From contig JABGOQ010000133.1 of the NCBI GenBank assembly GCA_018645405.1, forward strand, positions 48,428 through 112,427: a DNA stretch of 64,000 nucleotides, in the 5' to 3' direction. Of this stretch, positions 25,383-34,498 are shown one piece after another. Within the stretch, counting starts at the first letter, position 1, and the number at the start of each line of letters is the position of its first letter. A program made the position numbers and the translations under genes. The notes under the pieces were generated by a model. It was given only the letters and a program-made list of their open reading frames with translations, ran no database searches and was not told the origin of the DNA. The stretch comes from Anaerolineae bacterium. Lineage in GTDB: Bacteria; Chloroflexota; Anaerolineae; Anaerolineales; Villigracilaceae.

Positions 25383-26372
25383 CTAGAAAGGTAATGCTTG
25401 TCCCAAGCCTTTGGTTTTTGCTTTTCGATAAACTTCTGGCAGAATAGCAGCATACTCGCCCCAAATTCCCAATGCGATGAAGACAATAATCTCATCTTCT
25501 GATTCTCGCCCAGTTGCTTTTCCGGCAACAATATCGGGCCACTCTGCGTGAATACTCTCTCGAGTGAATTTTCCCTCTTCGATCAGCTGGATTACTTCTG
25601 GGATTCTGGGGCTGACGTATTTCCATCTATCCAGAATCACTTTGTCGGCTCTAGTGATTACATCAAGATGCACCTCTTGATAAGATCCCAAGCGAGCGAC
25701 AAATGTGCCTGGCTTCAGCCAATCAAAATAAACAAGCTCTTGGCTTCCAGTTGTTACCGTAAAAACAATATCCGATTTTCTGACAGCACTTTTTCTGTCA
25801 TCCATGGCTACTGATTCAACAGCGAAACCCAGTTTTTCCTGAAGTTCCGCGGAGCATTTTTCAGCTACTTCAGGAACAATATCGACAAAATAAGCTTGTT
25901 TGAGTTTGAAGCGTTCAGCTAAAGCCATAAGATGCAATCGCCCTAAAGTTCCGGCGCCAAAAATGGTCACTACCTCTGACTCTGGGCGCGCCAAAGCAGC
26001 CGTTGTCGCAACAGTTGATGCGGCGGTCTTCAAGCCCGTTACCCAATCTGCGCCCATGAAGCAGGCGGGGAGACCGGTTTCATAATCCAGGAGAATTACT
26101 TGTGAGCAAGTTGTGGGGCGGTTGTATTTTGTTGGGTTGCCAGGAAAATAACTGAAGGATTTTACAAAGGCGTACTCTTCCCCGGCAATATAGCCGGAGA
26201 AAGGTTTGATAAATCCATCATCATTGACATCCATATAGAATTTATCGCCTTCAACATTACCAGCACCATCAGCTCCGATGCCTTTTTCAGCCAAGTCAAC
26301 CGCCTCAGCGACAGTTATCGTTTGTTGTACATCTTCTTCAGTTAAGTAGAGAATTTCTTTTGGGATAGGCAT
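25383..26372 (-). CDS. Ornithine cyclodeaminase / mu-crystallin family protein
   Basis: 329-residue NAD(P)-dependent enzyme of the OCD/alanine dehydrogenase/mu-crystallin family. It has the family core with a Rossmann motif FGAGTLGRLHL (about residues 139-149) and the substrate-loop segment FMGADWVTGLKTAAS before it. AAGGAG precedes the ATG. Members catalyse ornithine to proline conversion, reversible alanine deamination, or reduction of cyclic imines (ketimines). Next to amine oxidases and aminotransferases, an imine reductase or amino-acid deaminase role is reasonable but unproven. It is flanked downstream by the HemL-like gene and upstream by the Lrp-type regulator, which may control it. 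Confidence 0.88.
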   Translation of the reverse strand: MPIPKEILYLTEEDVQQTITVAEAVDLAEKGIGADGAGNVEGDKFYMDVNDDGFIKPFSGYIAGEEYAFVKSFSYFPGNPTKYNRPTTCSQVILLDYETGLPACFMGADWVTGLKTAASTVATTAALARPESEVVTIFGAGTLGRLHLMALAERFKLKQAYFVDIVPEVAEKCSAELQEKLGFAVESVAMDDRKSAVRKSDIVFTVTTGSQELVYFDWLKPGTFVARLGSYQEVHLDVITRADKVILDRWKYVSPRIPEVIQLIEEGKFTRESIHAEWPDIVAGKATGRESEDEIIVFIALGIWGEYAAILPEVYRKAKTKGLGQALPF

Positions 26373-26533
26373 GATACAGATCTCCTTTGATCTTGATCAT
26401 ATTTTGGTTAGAGATTATTCAATCTTGCAAACTAAGCTTGCAGTACAGAGCAAATACGTTTTCACAAACTTGACTTATCTGAGAATATTCCACCTCCAAA
26501 GTGTTTCCATACTATTTTGAAACTTTATTGGTT

Positions 26534-27019
26534 TCAGCCATCCATATTCCCTGCCCAACCATAGTTTTCTTTGGCGATGCGCAAGTACATAAATGTTTCA
26601 GCTTCCTTGACGCCTTCAATTGCATGAAGTTTTTTTGAAAGAAAATTCAACAGATGAGTTTTATCTCTGCAAACAACCTCAATATGTAGGTCATAACTGC
26701 CCGTGACCAATACCAGATAAATGACCTCTTCAAATAGAGCAATCTCATCCGCGATTTCTGATAATCGAGCCACGTCTGCTTTTACCCCAATCTGTGCCAT
26801 CGTGGCAAATCCCATCAACAAGGGGTTGGTAACAGCTACGATCTGAAGAACACCATCATCAACAAGATGATGGTAACGCTGTCGTATCATCCCCGTAGAA
26901 ACACCCAATTGTTTGGCTATTTGAGCAAATGGAGTTCTTCCATCTTTACCAAGTATTTGGATGATTTGCTGATCAATATTATCAATTTTTGCTTGCCCGT
27001 TTATGTCAGTGTATTGCAT
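26534..27019 (-). CDS. Lrp/AsnC-family transcriptional regulator
   Basis: 161-residue regulator with an N-terminal winged helix-turn-helix (about residues 13-60; IDNIDQQIIQILGKDGRTPF is the typical opening) and a C-terminal RAM ligand-binding domain (about 70-150; LVTGSYDLHIEV). Such proteins sense amino acids and control their transport or catabolism. It lies at the centre of the island, between the minus-strand OCD/aminotransferase block and the plus-strand FAD/GcvT gene, so it is the best local candidate for controlling both arms. Its own start has no strong ribosome-binding site. Confidence 0.92.
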   Translation of the reverse strand: MQYTDINGQAKIDNIDQQIIQILGKDGRTPFAQIAKQLGVSTGMIRQRYHHLVDDGVLQIVAVTNPLLMGFATMAQIGVKADVARLSEIADEIALFEEVIYLVLVTGSYDLHIEVVCRDKTHLLNFLSKKLHAIEGVKEAETFMYLRIAKENYGWAGNMDG

Positions 27020-27153
27020 AATTTTTCTCTCATTTTTGTGTTTATTTACAGCAATATATCACAAATAGTTGTGAAAATCAAGAATAAAATGACGATTTGA
27101 CTTTTTTGGTGCGAATTAAATGCAAAATCGTTATTATCTGTGTTATACTTTTT

Positions 27154-27180
27154 CGGGGTGTAAACCCCCGTTATTTTTTT
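27154..27180 (+). terminator. Short GC hairpin with T-run in the leader of the plus-strand operon
   Basis: CGGGG / CCCCG stem (loop TGTAAAC) followed by TTATTTTTTT. It lies ahead of the FAD/GcvT gene rather than behind a plus-strand gene, so it may act as a leader attenuator. Confidence 0.4.
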
Positions 27181-27296
27181 GGGCTTGAGTGCTGCACCCA
27201 AGCAGATTCGTGTCGTGAACGGAAAAATACCTACGCCAAGAAAATGTTGAAAAATGGCACGCAAGTTGAGGTCGCGCGCGATGCGGCTTCTTATCC
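27174..27296 (+). repeat. Nested-palindrome intergenic repeat, copy 6
   Basis: Blocks: GGGCTTGAGTGCTGCACCCA, GATTCGTGTCGTGAACGG, CTACGCCAAGAAAATGTTGA, AAAATGGCACGCAAGTTGAG, GTCGCGCGCGATGCGGCTTC and a TATCC end. The left outer arm appears lost. Confidence 0.87.
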
Positions 27297-27341
27297 TATA
27301 TCTTTCTGTGAATCATCTTAGAATCAACACCGGAGGAATCC

Positions 27342-29822
27342 ATGTCAGAAAAAGAAAATCCAAGTAACACTTCAAATGAACTCCCCTCTCAGGCACGGGT
27401 CGTGATCGTGGGCGGGGGTGTAATTGGCACCAGCGTTGCCTACCATCTCACAAAATTGGGGTGGAAGGACGTGGTGCTTTTGGAGCGAAAAGAACTCACA
27501 TCAGGCACAACTTGGCACGCGGCGGGGTTGGTCGTAACGCCAAGCGGAGATGAGTTGAGTGTAGAAATATCTACCTATACGCGCGAGTTGATGAAGACGC
27601 TCGAAGCAGAGACGGGGCAATCGACAGGGTTTAAGGATATTGGGTATCTCCAATTGGCCTGCACAGAAGACTGGCTGGAGGAGAGACGGCGCATGGCAGT
27701 TGCCGCTCGAAGGCTGGGGGTTGATTATCAGGAAATTTCCCCTACAGAAGTTAAAAAGATGTGGCCCTTAGCGGATACAGACGATATTTTGGCTGGCTTT
27801 TATGTAGCCGAAGATGGGCGCGCAAATCCAGTCGATTTCACAATGGCTCTAGCAAAAGGCGCACGGATGGGCGGCGTTAAAATCTTTGAAGAAACCGAAG
27901 TAACTGGCATCAATCAGGAAAATGGACGTGTGACCGGGGTGGTCACAGATAAAGGAGAAATCAAGGCTGAGATCGTTGTCAATTGCGCAGGTTTGTGGGG
28001 GCGTCAATTGGGTAAGTTAGCGGGCGTGAATGTGCCTTTGCAAGCAGCAGAACATTATTATTTGCTGACCCAACCCATCGAGGGCGTTCATGCAGATTTG
28101 CCTATTATCGAAGATTTTGAGCGTTACTCTTATTTTCGGGAAGAGGTGGGTGGACTTTTGGTCGGCTTCTTTGAGCCAATTGCCGCACCGTGGGGAATGA
28201 ATGGCATCCCGAAAGATTTTGCTTTTGGCGAAATTGCCCCGGATTGGGATCGTATGATGCCTTATTTAGAAATGTCTATGGAGCGTATTCCCACGCTTAA
28301 AGATGCTGGTATTCATAAATTCTTCTGTGGTCCTGAAAGCTTTACGCCCGATGGTGGCCCCCTAATGGGCGAAGCCCCCGAATTGAAAAATTTCTACGTT
28401 GCAGCAGGATTGAATTCTCTAGGCATTTTACAGGGCGGTGGCGTTGGCAAAATAATGGCGCAATGGATCGTAGATGGCTATTGCCCGGTCGAATCTCATC
28501 ATATTGATATTGCCCGAGCTTTCCCTTTCCAGGGTACACAAAAATATCTGGCTGATAGAACAGTGGAAACATTGGGGTTGCAGTATCAATTGATTTATCC
28601 AAATTTCGCGAATAAAACGGCTCGCAATCTTCGTAAAACCGCCATCCATGAGCAATTGGCAAAAGCAGGGGCATTCTTTATCGAAGGGATGGGCTGGGAA
28701 ATCCCCGATTGGTACGCGCCTGCTAGCGTAGAAGCTAAGGTCGAGAAATATTCTTGGGGCAGGCAAAATTGGTTTGAATACCATGCTGAGGAGCATAGGG
28801 CTTGTCGTGAAGATGTGATTCTCATGGATGTAACTTCCATGTCGAAATTCTTGGTGCAGGGCCGAGATGCAGAAAAGGTATTGAATCAAATCTGCGCTAA
28901 TGATGTTGCTGTTCCCGTCGGGAAAGTCGTATACACCCAATGGTTGAATGAGCGCGGCGGGATGATGGCTGATCTAACCGTCACCCGTTTGGCAGAAGAC
29001 AAATACTTCATTGTCAGTGCAGGTGATTTCTATACCCACGATCTTTTGTGGTTGAAGAAGAATATCCCTTATGATGCGCATGCTTTTGTCACAGATGTGA
29101 CTTCATGCTATACGCTGATGAATCTTCAGGGACCAAAATCCCGTGATCTAATGAAGAAGATCACAACAGCAGATATCTCCAAAGAAGCTTTTCCTTATAT
29201 GAGCGCACAGAATATCGACATCAATTATGCGATGGTGCAGACCCTGCGCGTTACTTATGAAGGTGAGTTAGGTTTTGAGCTTTATGTGCCAACCGAGTTT
29301 TCAGCCCATGCATATGAAGCGGTTGTAGAAGCTGGTCAGGATTTTGGGTTGAGACACGCGGGCTTCCAATCCTTGAACTCGCTCAGAATCGAGAAGGCTT
29401 ATCGCGAATACGGGCATGATATGGATAATAATGATACGCCCTTGGAAGCAGGCCTCAGCTTTGCTGTGAAATTTGATAAGCCCGATGGCTTTATCGGTAG
29501 AGATGCGCTTCTTCGCCACAAAGAAAGTGGACCCCTTAAATATAGGATGGTGCAATTCCTTTTAGATGATCCAGAGCCGCTCCTCTTTGGGAACGAGATC
29601 ATTTATCGGGATGGAAAGATTGCTGGCTATCTACAAACCGGCGCATACGGATTTACACTTGGTGGCGCGATGGGGATGGGATTTGTGGAGAACGAAGCTG
29701 GTGCGACCAATGACTTTATCAATAGTGGTGGTTACGAGATTGATATTGCTGGCGTGCGCCACTCTGCGAAGGCTTCTTTGCGCCCGATGTATGATCCCAA
29801 AGGAATCAGAGTTAATTCCTAA
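27342..29822 (+). CDS. FAD/GcvT fusion dehydrogenase, dimethylglycine/sarcosine dehydrogenase-like (copy 2)
   Basis: 826-residue fusion of a DAO flavin domain and a GcvT-type folate domain, strongly similar along its length to the protein encoded at 16596-19067. VVIVGGGVIG opens the Rossmann fold, and SGTTWHAAGL carries H59, the expected covalent FAD attachment site. The GcvT half has YEGELGFELY and LRIEKAYREYGHD. Expected reaction: oxidative N-demethylation of a tertiary or secondary amine with formation of methylene-THF. GGAGGAA precedes the ATG and a hairpin terminator follows the stop. It heads the plus-strand gene set. Confidence 0.93.
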   Translation: MSEKENPSNTSNELPSQARVVIVGGGVIGTSVAYHLTKLGWKDVVLLERKELTSGTTWHAAGLVVTPSGDELSVEISTYTRELMKTLEAETGQSTGFKDIGYLQLACTEDWLEERRRMAVAARRLGVDYQEISPTEVKKMWPLADTDDILAGFYVAEDGRANPVDFTMALAKGARMGGVKIFEETEVTGINQENGRVTGVVTDKGEIKAEIVVNCAGLWGRQLGKLAGVNVPLQAAEHYYLLTQPIEGVHADLPIIEDFERYSYFREEVGGLLVGFFEPIAAPWGMNGIPKDFAFGEIAPDWDRMMPYLEMSMERIPTLKDAGIHKFFCGPESFTPDGGPLMGEAPELKNFYVAAGLNSLGILQGGGVGKIMAQWIVDGYCPVESHHIDIARAFPFQGTQKYLADRTVETLGLQYQLIYPNFANKTARNLRKTAIHEQLAKAGAFFIEGMGWEIPDWYAPASVEAKVEKYSWGRQNWFEYHAEEHRACREDVILMDVTSMSKFLVQGRDAEKVLNQICANDVAVPVGKVVYTQWLNERGGMMADLTVTRLAEDKYFIVSAGDFYTHDLLWLKKNIPYDAHAFVTDVTSCYTLMNLQGPKSRDLMKKITTADISKEAFPYMSAQNIDINYAMVQTLRVTYEGELGFELYVPTEFSAHAYEAVVEAGQDFGLRHAGFQSLNSLRIEKAYREYGHDMDNNDTPLEAGLSFAVKFDKPDGFIGRDALLRHKESGPLKYRMVQFLLDDPEPLLFGNEIIYRDGKIAGYLQTGAYGFTLGGAMGMGFVENEAGATNDFINSGGYEIDIAGVRHSAKASLRPMYDPKGIRVNS

Positions 29823-29831
29823 AGTAATAAA

Positions 29832-29866
29832 AGAACATGCCCTGACTATTAGTTGGGGCATGTTCT
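29832..29866 (+). terminator. Hairpin after FAD/GcvT copy 2
   Basis: 11-bp stem AGAACATGCCC / GGGCATGTTCT, 10 bp after the stop, followed by GTATTTGTGT. A reasonable intrinsic terminator with a weak U-tract. Confidence 0.6.
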
Positions 29867-29898
29867 GTATTTGTGTATATTGCTGAGAGGTTTTATAT

Positions 29899-30240
29899 AT
29901 GAGGCTAACCCCCTTTAACCCACGAACATCAGAGTTGTGTAATCCATATAACTGGAGTTTGTTGCAAAACTGGCTCCTGGCAGATATGTATGCCCCAGAC
30001 CACATCCAGGAGTATTATGCGATCCGATCTGCTTGTGGCGTTTTTGATATCTCGCCAATTCCGAAATATCACATCTACGGTCCAGATGCCGCTCGTTATC
30101 TGGACCGTATCGTCACCCAGGATGTATCACGCTGTGCCATTGGGCAAGCTTTATATACAGCCTGGTGCGATGACGATGGCAAGATCATGGATGATGGTAT
30201 TCTCACTCGGTTGAGTGAGCAACACTGGCTTATTCCGCTC
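29899..30240 (+). pseudogene. 5' fragment of an aminomethyltransferase (GcvT-like) gene
   Basis: The first about 112 codons encode the N-terminal part of a stand-alone aminomethyltransferase-family protein: RLTPFNPRTSEL at the start, then YAIRSACGVFDISPIPKYHI and YTAWCDDDGKIMDDG. Homology stops after HWLI (about 30234), where the full-length family would continue for about 270 more residues. The frame then runs on as unrelated sequence to 30342. The 3' neighbour continues in another frame as a different protein family, so a deletion has joined two genes out of frame. It has a GAGAGG ribosome-binding site and may still be translated as a useless fragment. Confidence 0.75.
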
Positions 30241-31117
30241 CAGCGGGCAGATCAAAGGAGGGATGGGGGCGTTAAGCGGAGCGTTGGAAAAATCTGCACA
30301 AAGTTTTGGGGCAACCATTATGACCAATGCCAAAGTTGCTAAAATAAATGTGCATGCAGGCAAAGCCACAGGTGTGACGCTTGCTAATGGTGATCAAATT
30401 TTAGCAGAGACTATCATTTCAGCAACAGATATGCGCACCACCTTCCTGAAATTGGTTGACCCCTTTTATCTGGAAGCGAAATTTATCAAGCACGTTAAGA
30501 ATATCAAACATCAGGGGACAATGGCGCGCATGCATTTTGCGCTGGATCGGTTGCCCACTTTCTTTGGCATCAATGGAGATTCACAGCTCCTCAGCGGCCA
30601 TATTCAAATTGCCCCGACAATAGAATATATTCAGAAGGCAAGCGATTTCGTTAAATATGGGGAATATTCAGAGCAGCCTTATCTTGATATGCAAATCCCC
30701 ACGTTAATTGATCCATCATTGGCGCCTGATGGGAAGCATATTTTGTCAGTGACAGTTAAGTATATGCCTTATAAATTGCGTAACGGCAATTGGGATGAAC
30801 TCCGAGCGGAAATAGGCAAGTTGGTTATTGATACCATCTCGGCATACGCACCTGATTTTAGACAATACATCCAGCATGTTAAAGTCATTACTCCCTTGGA
30901 AATGGAAGATGTATATAGTTTGCCGGAAGGCAGCCCTGTCCATGGGGATATGGCACTGAATCAATTTATGTGGATGCGCCCAATCCCAGGATATGCACAG
31001 TACCGCGGACCATTTGAGGGTCTGTATATGTGCAGTGTGGCAACCCATCCTGGATGTGGTGTAACCGGCATTAGCGGGAAAATTGCTGCTCGCCAGATTT
31101 TGAAAGATTTAGATTAA
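30241..31117 (+). pseudogene. 3' fragment of a phytoene-dehydrogenase-like FAD oxidoreductase gene
   Basis: From about 30248 the second frame encodes KGGMGALSGALEKSA, the mid-protein motif of phytoene-dehydrogenase-like flavoproteins, and continues to the C-terminal GCGVTGISGKIAARQIL, which closes the FAD fold. The N-terminal FAD Rossmann domain (about 220-250 residues) is absent. A GTG at 30215 keeps the frame open into the aminomethyltransferase fragment, but the protein could not bind FAD normally. A real deletion of about 1.5 kb, or an assembly collapse between the two genes, would explain it. The remaining sequence shows no other lesion, which suggests a recent event. Confidence 0.72.
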
Positions 31118-31202
31118 ATCTGTTGAGTTTGGCAACCCAGGTTTCAATCATATCTGCTCTTACTTCGCAAGTGAAAAGATACAAAACCAGAGAAAATAAC
31201 TT

Positions 31203-32654
31203 ATGACCAATATAAAGCCAATTCGCCCGAAAATTAATTTGGAAGTGTTAAGTGCCGATGAACTTGAATCCATTCAGTCCGCTACGTTGGAGCTATTGGA
31301 AACTGTGGGAATACGCTTCCCGTCCGAAGAAGCGTTACGCAGATTCGCAGAACACGGCGCACAGGTTGATGCGGATAGCCAAATTGTGCGCTTGCCCTCA
31401 GATCTGGTTAAAAAGGCAATCAGCCATGCCCCGCGAACTTACGGCTTGGCGGGGCGCGTCAAAGGTGTCGATTTGCTGTTAGATGGTAGCTGTAGCTATT
31501 TTGGCACGGATGGCGTTGGGGTGGAGACTCTTGATTTTGTAACGGGAGCAAGCCGTTCGTCCACGAAAGCAGACGTCGCGAAAATGGCGAGGGTCGCCGA
31601 TGCGTTATCATCCATCGGATTTTATTGGCCTATGGTCAGCGCGCAAGATTACGGGCATGTAGCGCCCTTGCATGAAATAGAGGCCAGCTTTAATAACACC
31701 GTCAAGCATGTTCAGACTGTAACATCTGTAGACAAGACTTTGGCTAATTATGCCATTCGTATGGCTGAGGTTATTTCTGGAGATAGAGAAAGAATGCGAG
31801 CCGCGCCACCGCTTTCAGCCTTGATCTGCACGATCACACCTTTGAGCCAAGATAAGGAAGCCATTGAAGCGGCGATGGCTTATGCCAAAGCTGGAATCCC
31901 GGTAGGCTTTATGGCGATGCCAACACTTGGCTCCACAGCACCAGCCACAACCGGAGGGGCATTGGTTTTGGGGAACGCGGAGTTGGTCAGCGCAATTGTT
32001 CTGATGCAGTTGGTTGCCCCGGGTGCGCCCGTTTTTTACTCTTTGTGTGCTTCCGTTATGGACCCGCAAACCGCAGGCTATATCGTTGGCATTCCTGAGA
32101 AATACTTATGCAACACTGCCGGAGTTCAATTGGCCCATGATTGGGGTGTTCCCGTACTGGCAGGATCTTTCGCTATGGATGCCCCTGAACCAGCGACTTG
32201 GCAGTTGGGGCGAGATAGTGTTTACACATCATTGATGGTCGCTATGGCTGGCGCAGACCTTGCCGAAGGCTTGGGGATGATCAAATCTTCAACTTTGTTG
32301 GTGCCAGAACAGATTATCTTCGATGATGAGATTTACCACACACATCGCGCTTTGGTTGATGGGGTTGATACAAGCTTTGATGGTTTGGCGATGGACACAA
32401 TTAAGAATGTTGGACCTGGAGGGCATTTCCTAGCCCAAAAACATACGCGCAAACATTTAAGAGAAATATGGATACCAGAATTATCTCATCCGCGTATGTC
32501 TTTGGGTGAACCACCATCACCGGATATTCGTCAGCGCGCGCGAGATAAATTTGATACGATTCTGCGAGAACACAAGCCTGAGCCTTTGGCAGAATCTGTG
32601 CAACGCGAATTACAAGCCATTCTGGATGCAGCGAAAAAGGAAATAACCGGGTAG
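31203..32654 (+). CDS. MttB-superfamily corrinoid-dependent methyltransferase, non-pyrrolysine (copy 2)
   Basis: 483-residue MttB-family TIM-barrel protein, a clear paralog of the gene at 19069-20535: matching LSADELESIQSATLELL opening, YWPMVSAQDYGHVAPLHE in the middle, and GPGGHFLAQKHTRKH at the end. No in-frame amber codon. Expected to move a methyl group from a quaternary amine to a corrinoid protein. It is followed after 8 bp by a DAO-type oxidase, a pairing that parallels the minus-strand set. The partner corrinoid protein is probably the one at 37165-37836. Confidence 0.92.
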   Translation: MTNIKPIRPKINLEVLSADELESIQSATLELLETVGIRFPSEEALRRFAEHGAQVDADSQIVRLPSDLVKKAISHAPRTYGLAGRVKGVDLLLDGSCSYFGTDGVGVETLDFVTGASRSSTKADVAKMARVADALSSIGFYWPMVSAQDYGHVAPLHEIEASFNNTVKHVQTVTSVDKTLANYAIRMAEVISGDRERMRAAPPLSALICTITPLSQDKEAIEAAMAYAKAGIPVGFMAMPTLGSTAPATTGGALVLGNAELVSAIVLMQLVAPGAPVFYSLCASVMDPQTAGYIVGIPEKYLCNTAGVQLAHDWGVPVLAGSFAMDAPEPATWQLGRDSVYTSLMVAMAGADLAEGLGMIKSSTLLVPEQIIFDDEIYHTHRALVDGVDTSFDGLAMDTIKNVGPGGHFLAQKHTRKHLREIWIPELSHPRMSLGEPPSPDIRQRARDKFDTILREHKPEPLAESVQRELQAILDAAKKEITG

Positions 32655-32662
32655 AAGGAGCC

Positions 32663-34015
32663 ATGAAAAACTTTTCTCGTTTTCACAACATGAAACAAAA
32701 TCTCAGACCACCTGATCTCTATGAGTATTTTGTCGATAACTATTGGTTCAAATCAGTCGATCTTGAAAATCAGAAAATCAACGAACCCCTGCGCGGTAGT
32801 CACAAAGCAGATGTGGTCATTGTAGGGGGCGGCTTCACGGGCCTGTCTTCTGCCTATCACATCAAAAAGAAGTTTCCGGAAAAGCATATCGTCCTTCTGG
32901 AAGGAGCTTGTTGTGGTTATGGCGCCAGCGGTCGCAACGGTGGTTTTTGCATAGCTACTGATCTACTCGATGAATCAAATACTTCAAGCCCTGAAGCGAT
33001 TCAGAACAATCTGGATGTTTCCTTTTACGGGATTAATTTCATAAAGAAGATGATCTCGGAATACGACGTCGAGTGTGATTTTGAAGAAAACGGGATGCTC
33101 GACGTTGCTCTGACCGAAAAACATATTCAAGGGTTGGAAGAAGCTAAGGATGAGCTCAAATCTTTTGGCCTTGATTCCACGCTCCTTCTAGGCAAAGAAC
33201 TTGAGACTGAGATCAAATCCCCCAGATTTATCGCTGGCTTGAAAAACCCGCATGGTGCCACACTCAACCCTGCCAAACTGGCTCGTGAGATGAAGAGGGT
33301 GGTCGAAGAAATTGGAGTTGAAGTACGTGAACGCAGTGTTGTTACCCGCATCACGCCCGGCAAAATAAACCACGTGGATACCGAGTTGGGAGATATTAGT
33401 GCCCCCATCATTGTTCTGGCATTGAATGCTTATTCCCACAAACTTGGCTTTTTTAAGAGCCGAGTTTTCCCCATCAGTGTTTTCCAGGTCGCTACAGAGC
33501 CTCTGTCTAATTCACAATTGGAGGCTATAGGATGGCAAAATCGGCAGGGGTTATCCGATATGCGCACCATGTTCAGTTATCTGATCCAGACCAAGGATAA
33601 TCGTATTGTTATGGGGGGAGCCTTTACTTATTATGATAACGATGCTCTCTGCTCTGGGAATGATAAATATTTTACTCCTTCTATCATCGAGGATCTCTTT
33701 ACTTCTTTTCCCCAACTAGAGAGTTTGAGGGTTGAACATGCTTGGGGAGGCACTACGGCCTATATATTGGGCCAACGAATCCCTTCTGTGGGTGTGATGG
33801 GTGACCATCAAAATATCTATTATGGCGTTGGCTTGAGCGAAGGCGTCCCAACAACGCAAACATTTGGTCGTATCATCGCAGATCTGATGGCAGGGGAATC
33901 GAACGCCTTTACCAAGCATAATGTTGTAAATCAGCCCTTAGCTTATGCTGGACCAACAAATTTACGTGGGATATTTGGCAAAGTCGCCAAGTGGATGTGG
34001 ACAAGAGCTGAATAA
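32663..34015 (+). CDS. DAO-family FAD-dependent oxidoreductase (copy B)
   Basis: 450-residue flavin amine oxidase, paralog of the gene at 8383-9747. Same leader with LRPPDLYEYFVDN, Rossmann IVGGGFTGLSSA, flavin segment GYGASGRNGGFC, and HAWGGTTAYILGQ near the C-terminus. GAAGGAG precedes the ATG, 8 bp after the MttB stop, so the two are co-transcribed. Likely oxidises a partly demethylated amine. Like its paralog it has a copy of the nested-palindrome repeat directly downstream, in the same orientation relative to the gene. Confidence 0.91.
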   Translation: MKNFSRFHNMKQNLRPPDLYEYFVDNYWFKSVDLENQKINEPLRGSHKADVVIVGGGFTGLSSAYHIKKKFPEKHIVLLEGACCGYGASGRNGGFCIATDLLDESNTSSPEAIQNNLDVSFYGINFIKKMISEYDVECDFEENGMLDVALTEKHIQGLEEAKDELKSFGLDSTLLLGKELETEIKSPRFIAGLKNPHGATLNPAKLAREMKRVVEEIGVEVRERSVVTRITPGKINHVDTELGDISAPIIVLALNAYSHKLGFFKSRVFPISVFQVATEPLSNSQLEAIGWQNRQGLSDMRTMFSYLIQTKDNRIVMGGAFTYYDNDALCSGNDKYFTPSIIEDLFTSFPQLESLRVEHAWGGTTAYILGQRIPSVGVMGDHQNIYYGVGLSEGVPTTQTFGRIIADLMAGESNAFTKHNVVNQPLAYAGPTNLRGIFGKVAKWMWTRAE

Positions 34016-34026
34016 TAAGAATATAT

Positions 34027-34173
34027 CGGATGAAAAGCCTCGCCTCGCGCGCAACCTCAACTTGCGTGCCGTAAATTGACATCTTCTCGGCGTAGAGATC
34101 TCCCTGTTCTCGCCGAGAAAATGTTTGGGAATAAAACCCAAGCCCAAACCATATGCGAAGCGGCACTTCATCA
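34027..34173 (-). repeat. Nested-palindrome intergenic repeat, copy 7 (inverted)
   Basis: Reverse orientation: GGATGAAAAGCCTCGCCTCG, GCGCAACCTCAACTTGCGTG, ATCTTCTCGGCGTAGAGAT and its partner CTCGCCGAGAAAATGTTTGG, CCAAGCCCAAACCATATGCG, and GAAGCGGCACTTCATC. Begins 12 bp after the DAO stop. Confidence 0.87.
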
Positions 34174-34226
34174 AGAATATCGCGGCGGGCTGTAGATGAT
34201 TTACTGGAACTATCAAATAAAGGAAA

Positions 34227-34469
34227 TTGATTATGAATTCAACTAGAAATTTAGTAGATAATACTCCTCCCAATACCGCAGTATGCCCGCTTTGTGGTGA
34301 ACCCAATCAATGTGCCGTAGCAGCTGACCCAAATGCGACAGAATGCTGGTGTGAATCGGTTATTTTCCCCGAAGAGTTGCTTGAGAAAGTTCCAAAAGAC
34401 GCGGTCAGAAAAACATGTATTTGTCAAAAATGTCTTGAGCGATTTGAAGAATCTGCCAAGCCTCAATAA
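34227..34469 (+). CDS. Small cysteine-rich CWC-type protein
   Basis: 80-residue protein with CPLCGEPNQC, then CWC (ECWCESV), then CICQKC near the C-terminus, matching the short 'cysteine-rich CWC' family. Six or more cysteines suggest a zinc or iron-sulfur site, but no function is known. AAAGGAAATTG precedes the ATG. It sits between the DAO oxidase and the third FAD/GcvT gene, and its stop is 29 bp before the latter's start. Confidence 0.8.
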   Translation: MIMNSTRNLVDNTPPNTAVCPLCGEPNQCAVAADPNATECWCESVIFPEELLEKVPKDAVRKTCICQKCLERFEESAKPQ

Positions 34470-34498
34470 AAAATGCGATATTTGCCAAAGGAGAAAAA

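Larger units (their letters stand above)
27020..27341. other. Divergent intergenic region: hairpin, repeat copy and candidate promoters
   Basis: 322 bp between the divergent Lrp-type regulator and the FAD/GcvT gene. It holds an AT-rich stretch next to the regulator, a GC-rich hairpin with a T-run (27154-27180), and a copy of the nested-palindrome repeat (27174-27296). The FAD/GcvT gene has CGGAGGAA directly before its ATG. No Lrp-box can be asserted by eye. Confidence 0.6.
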
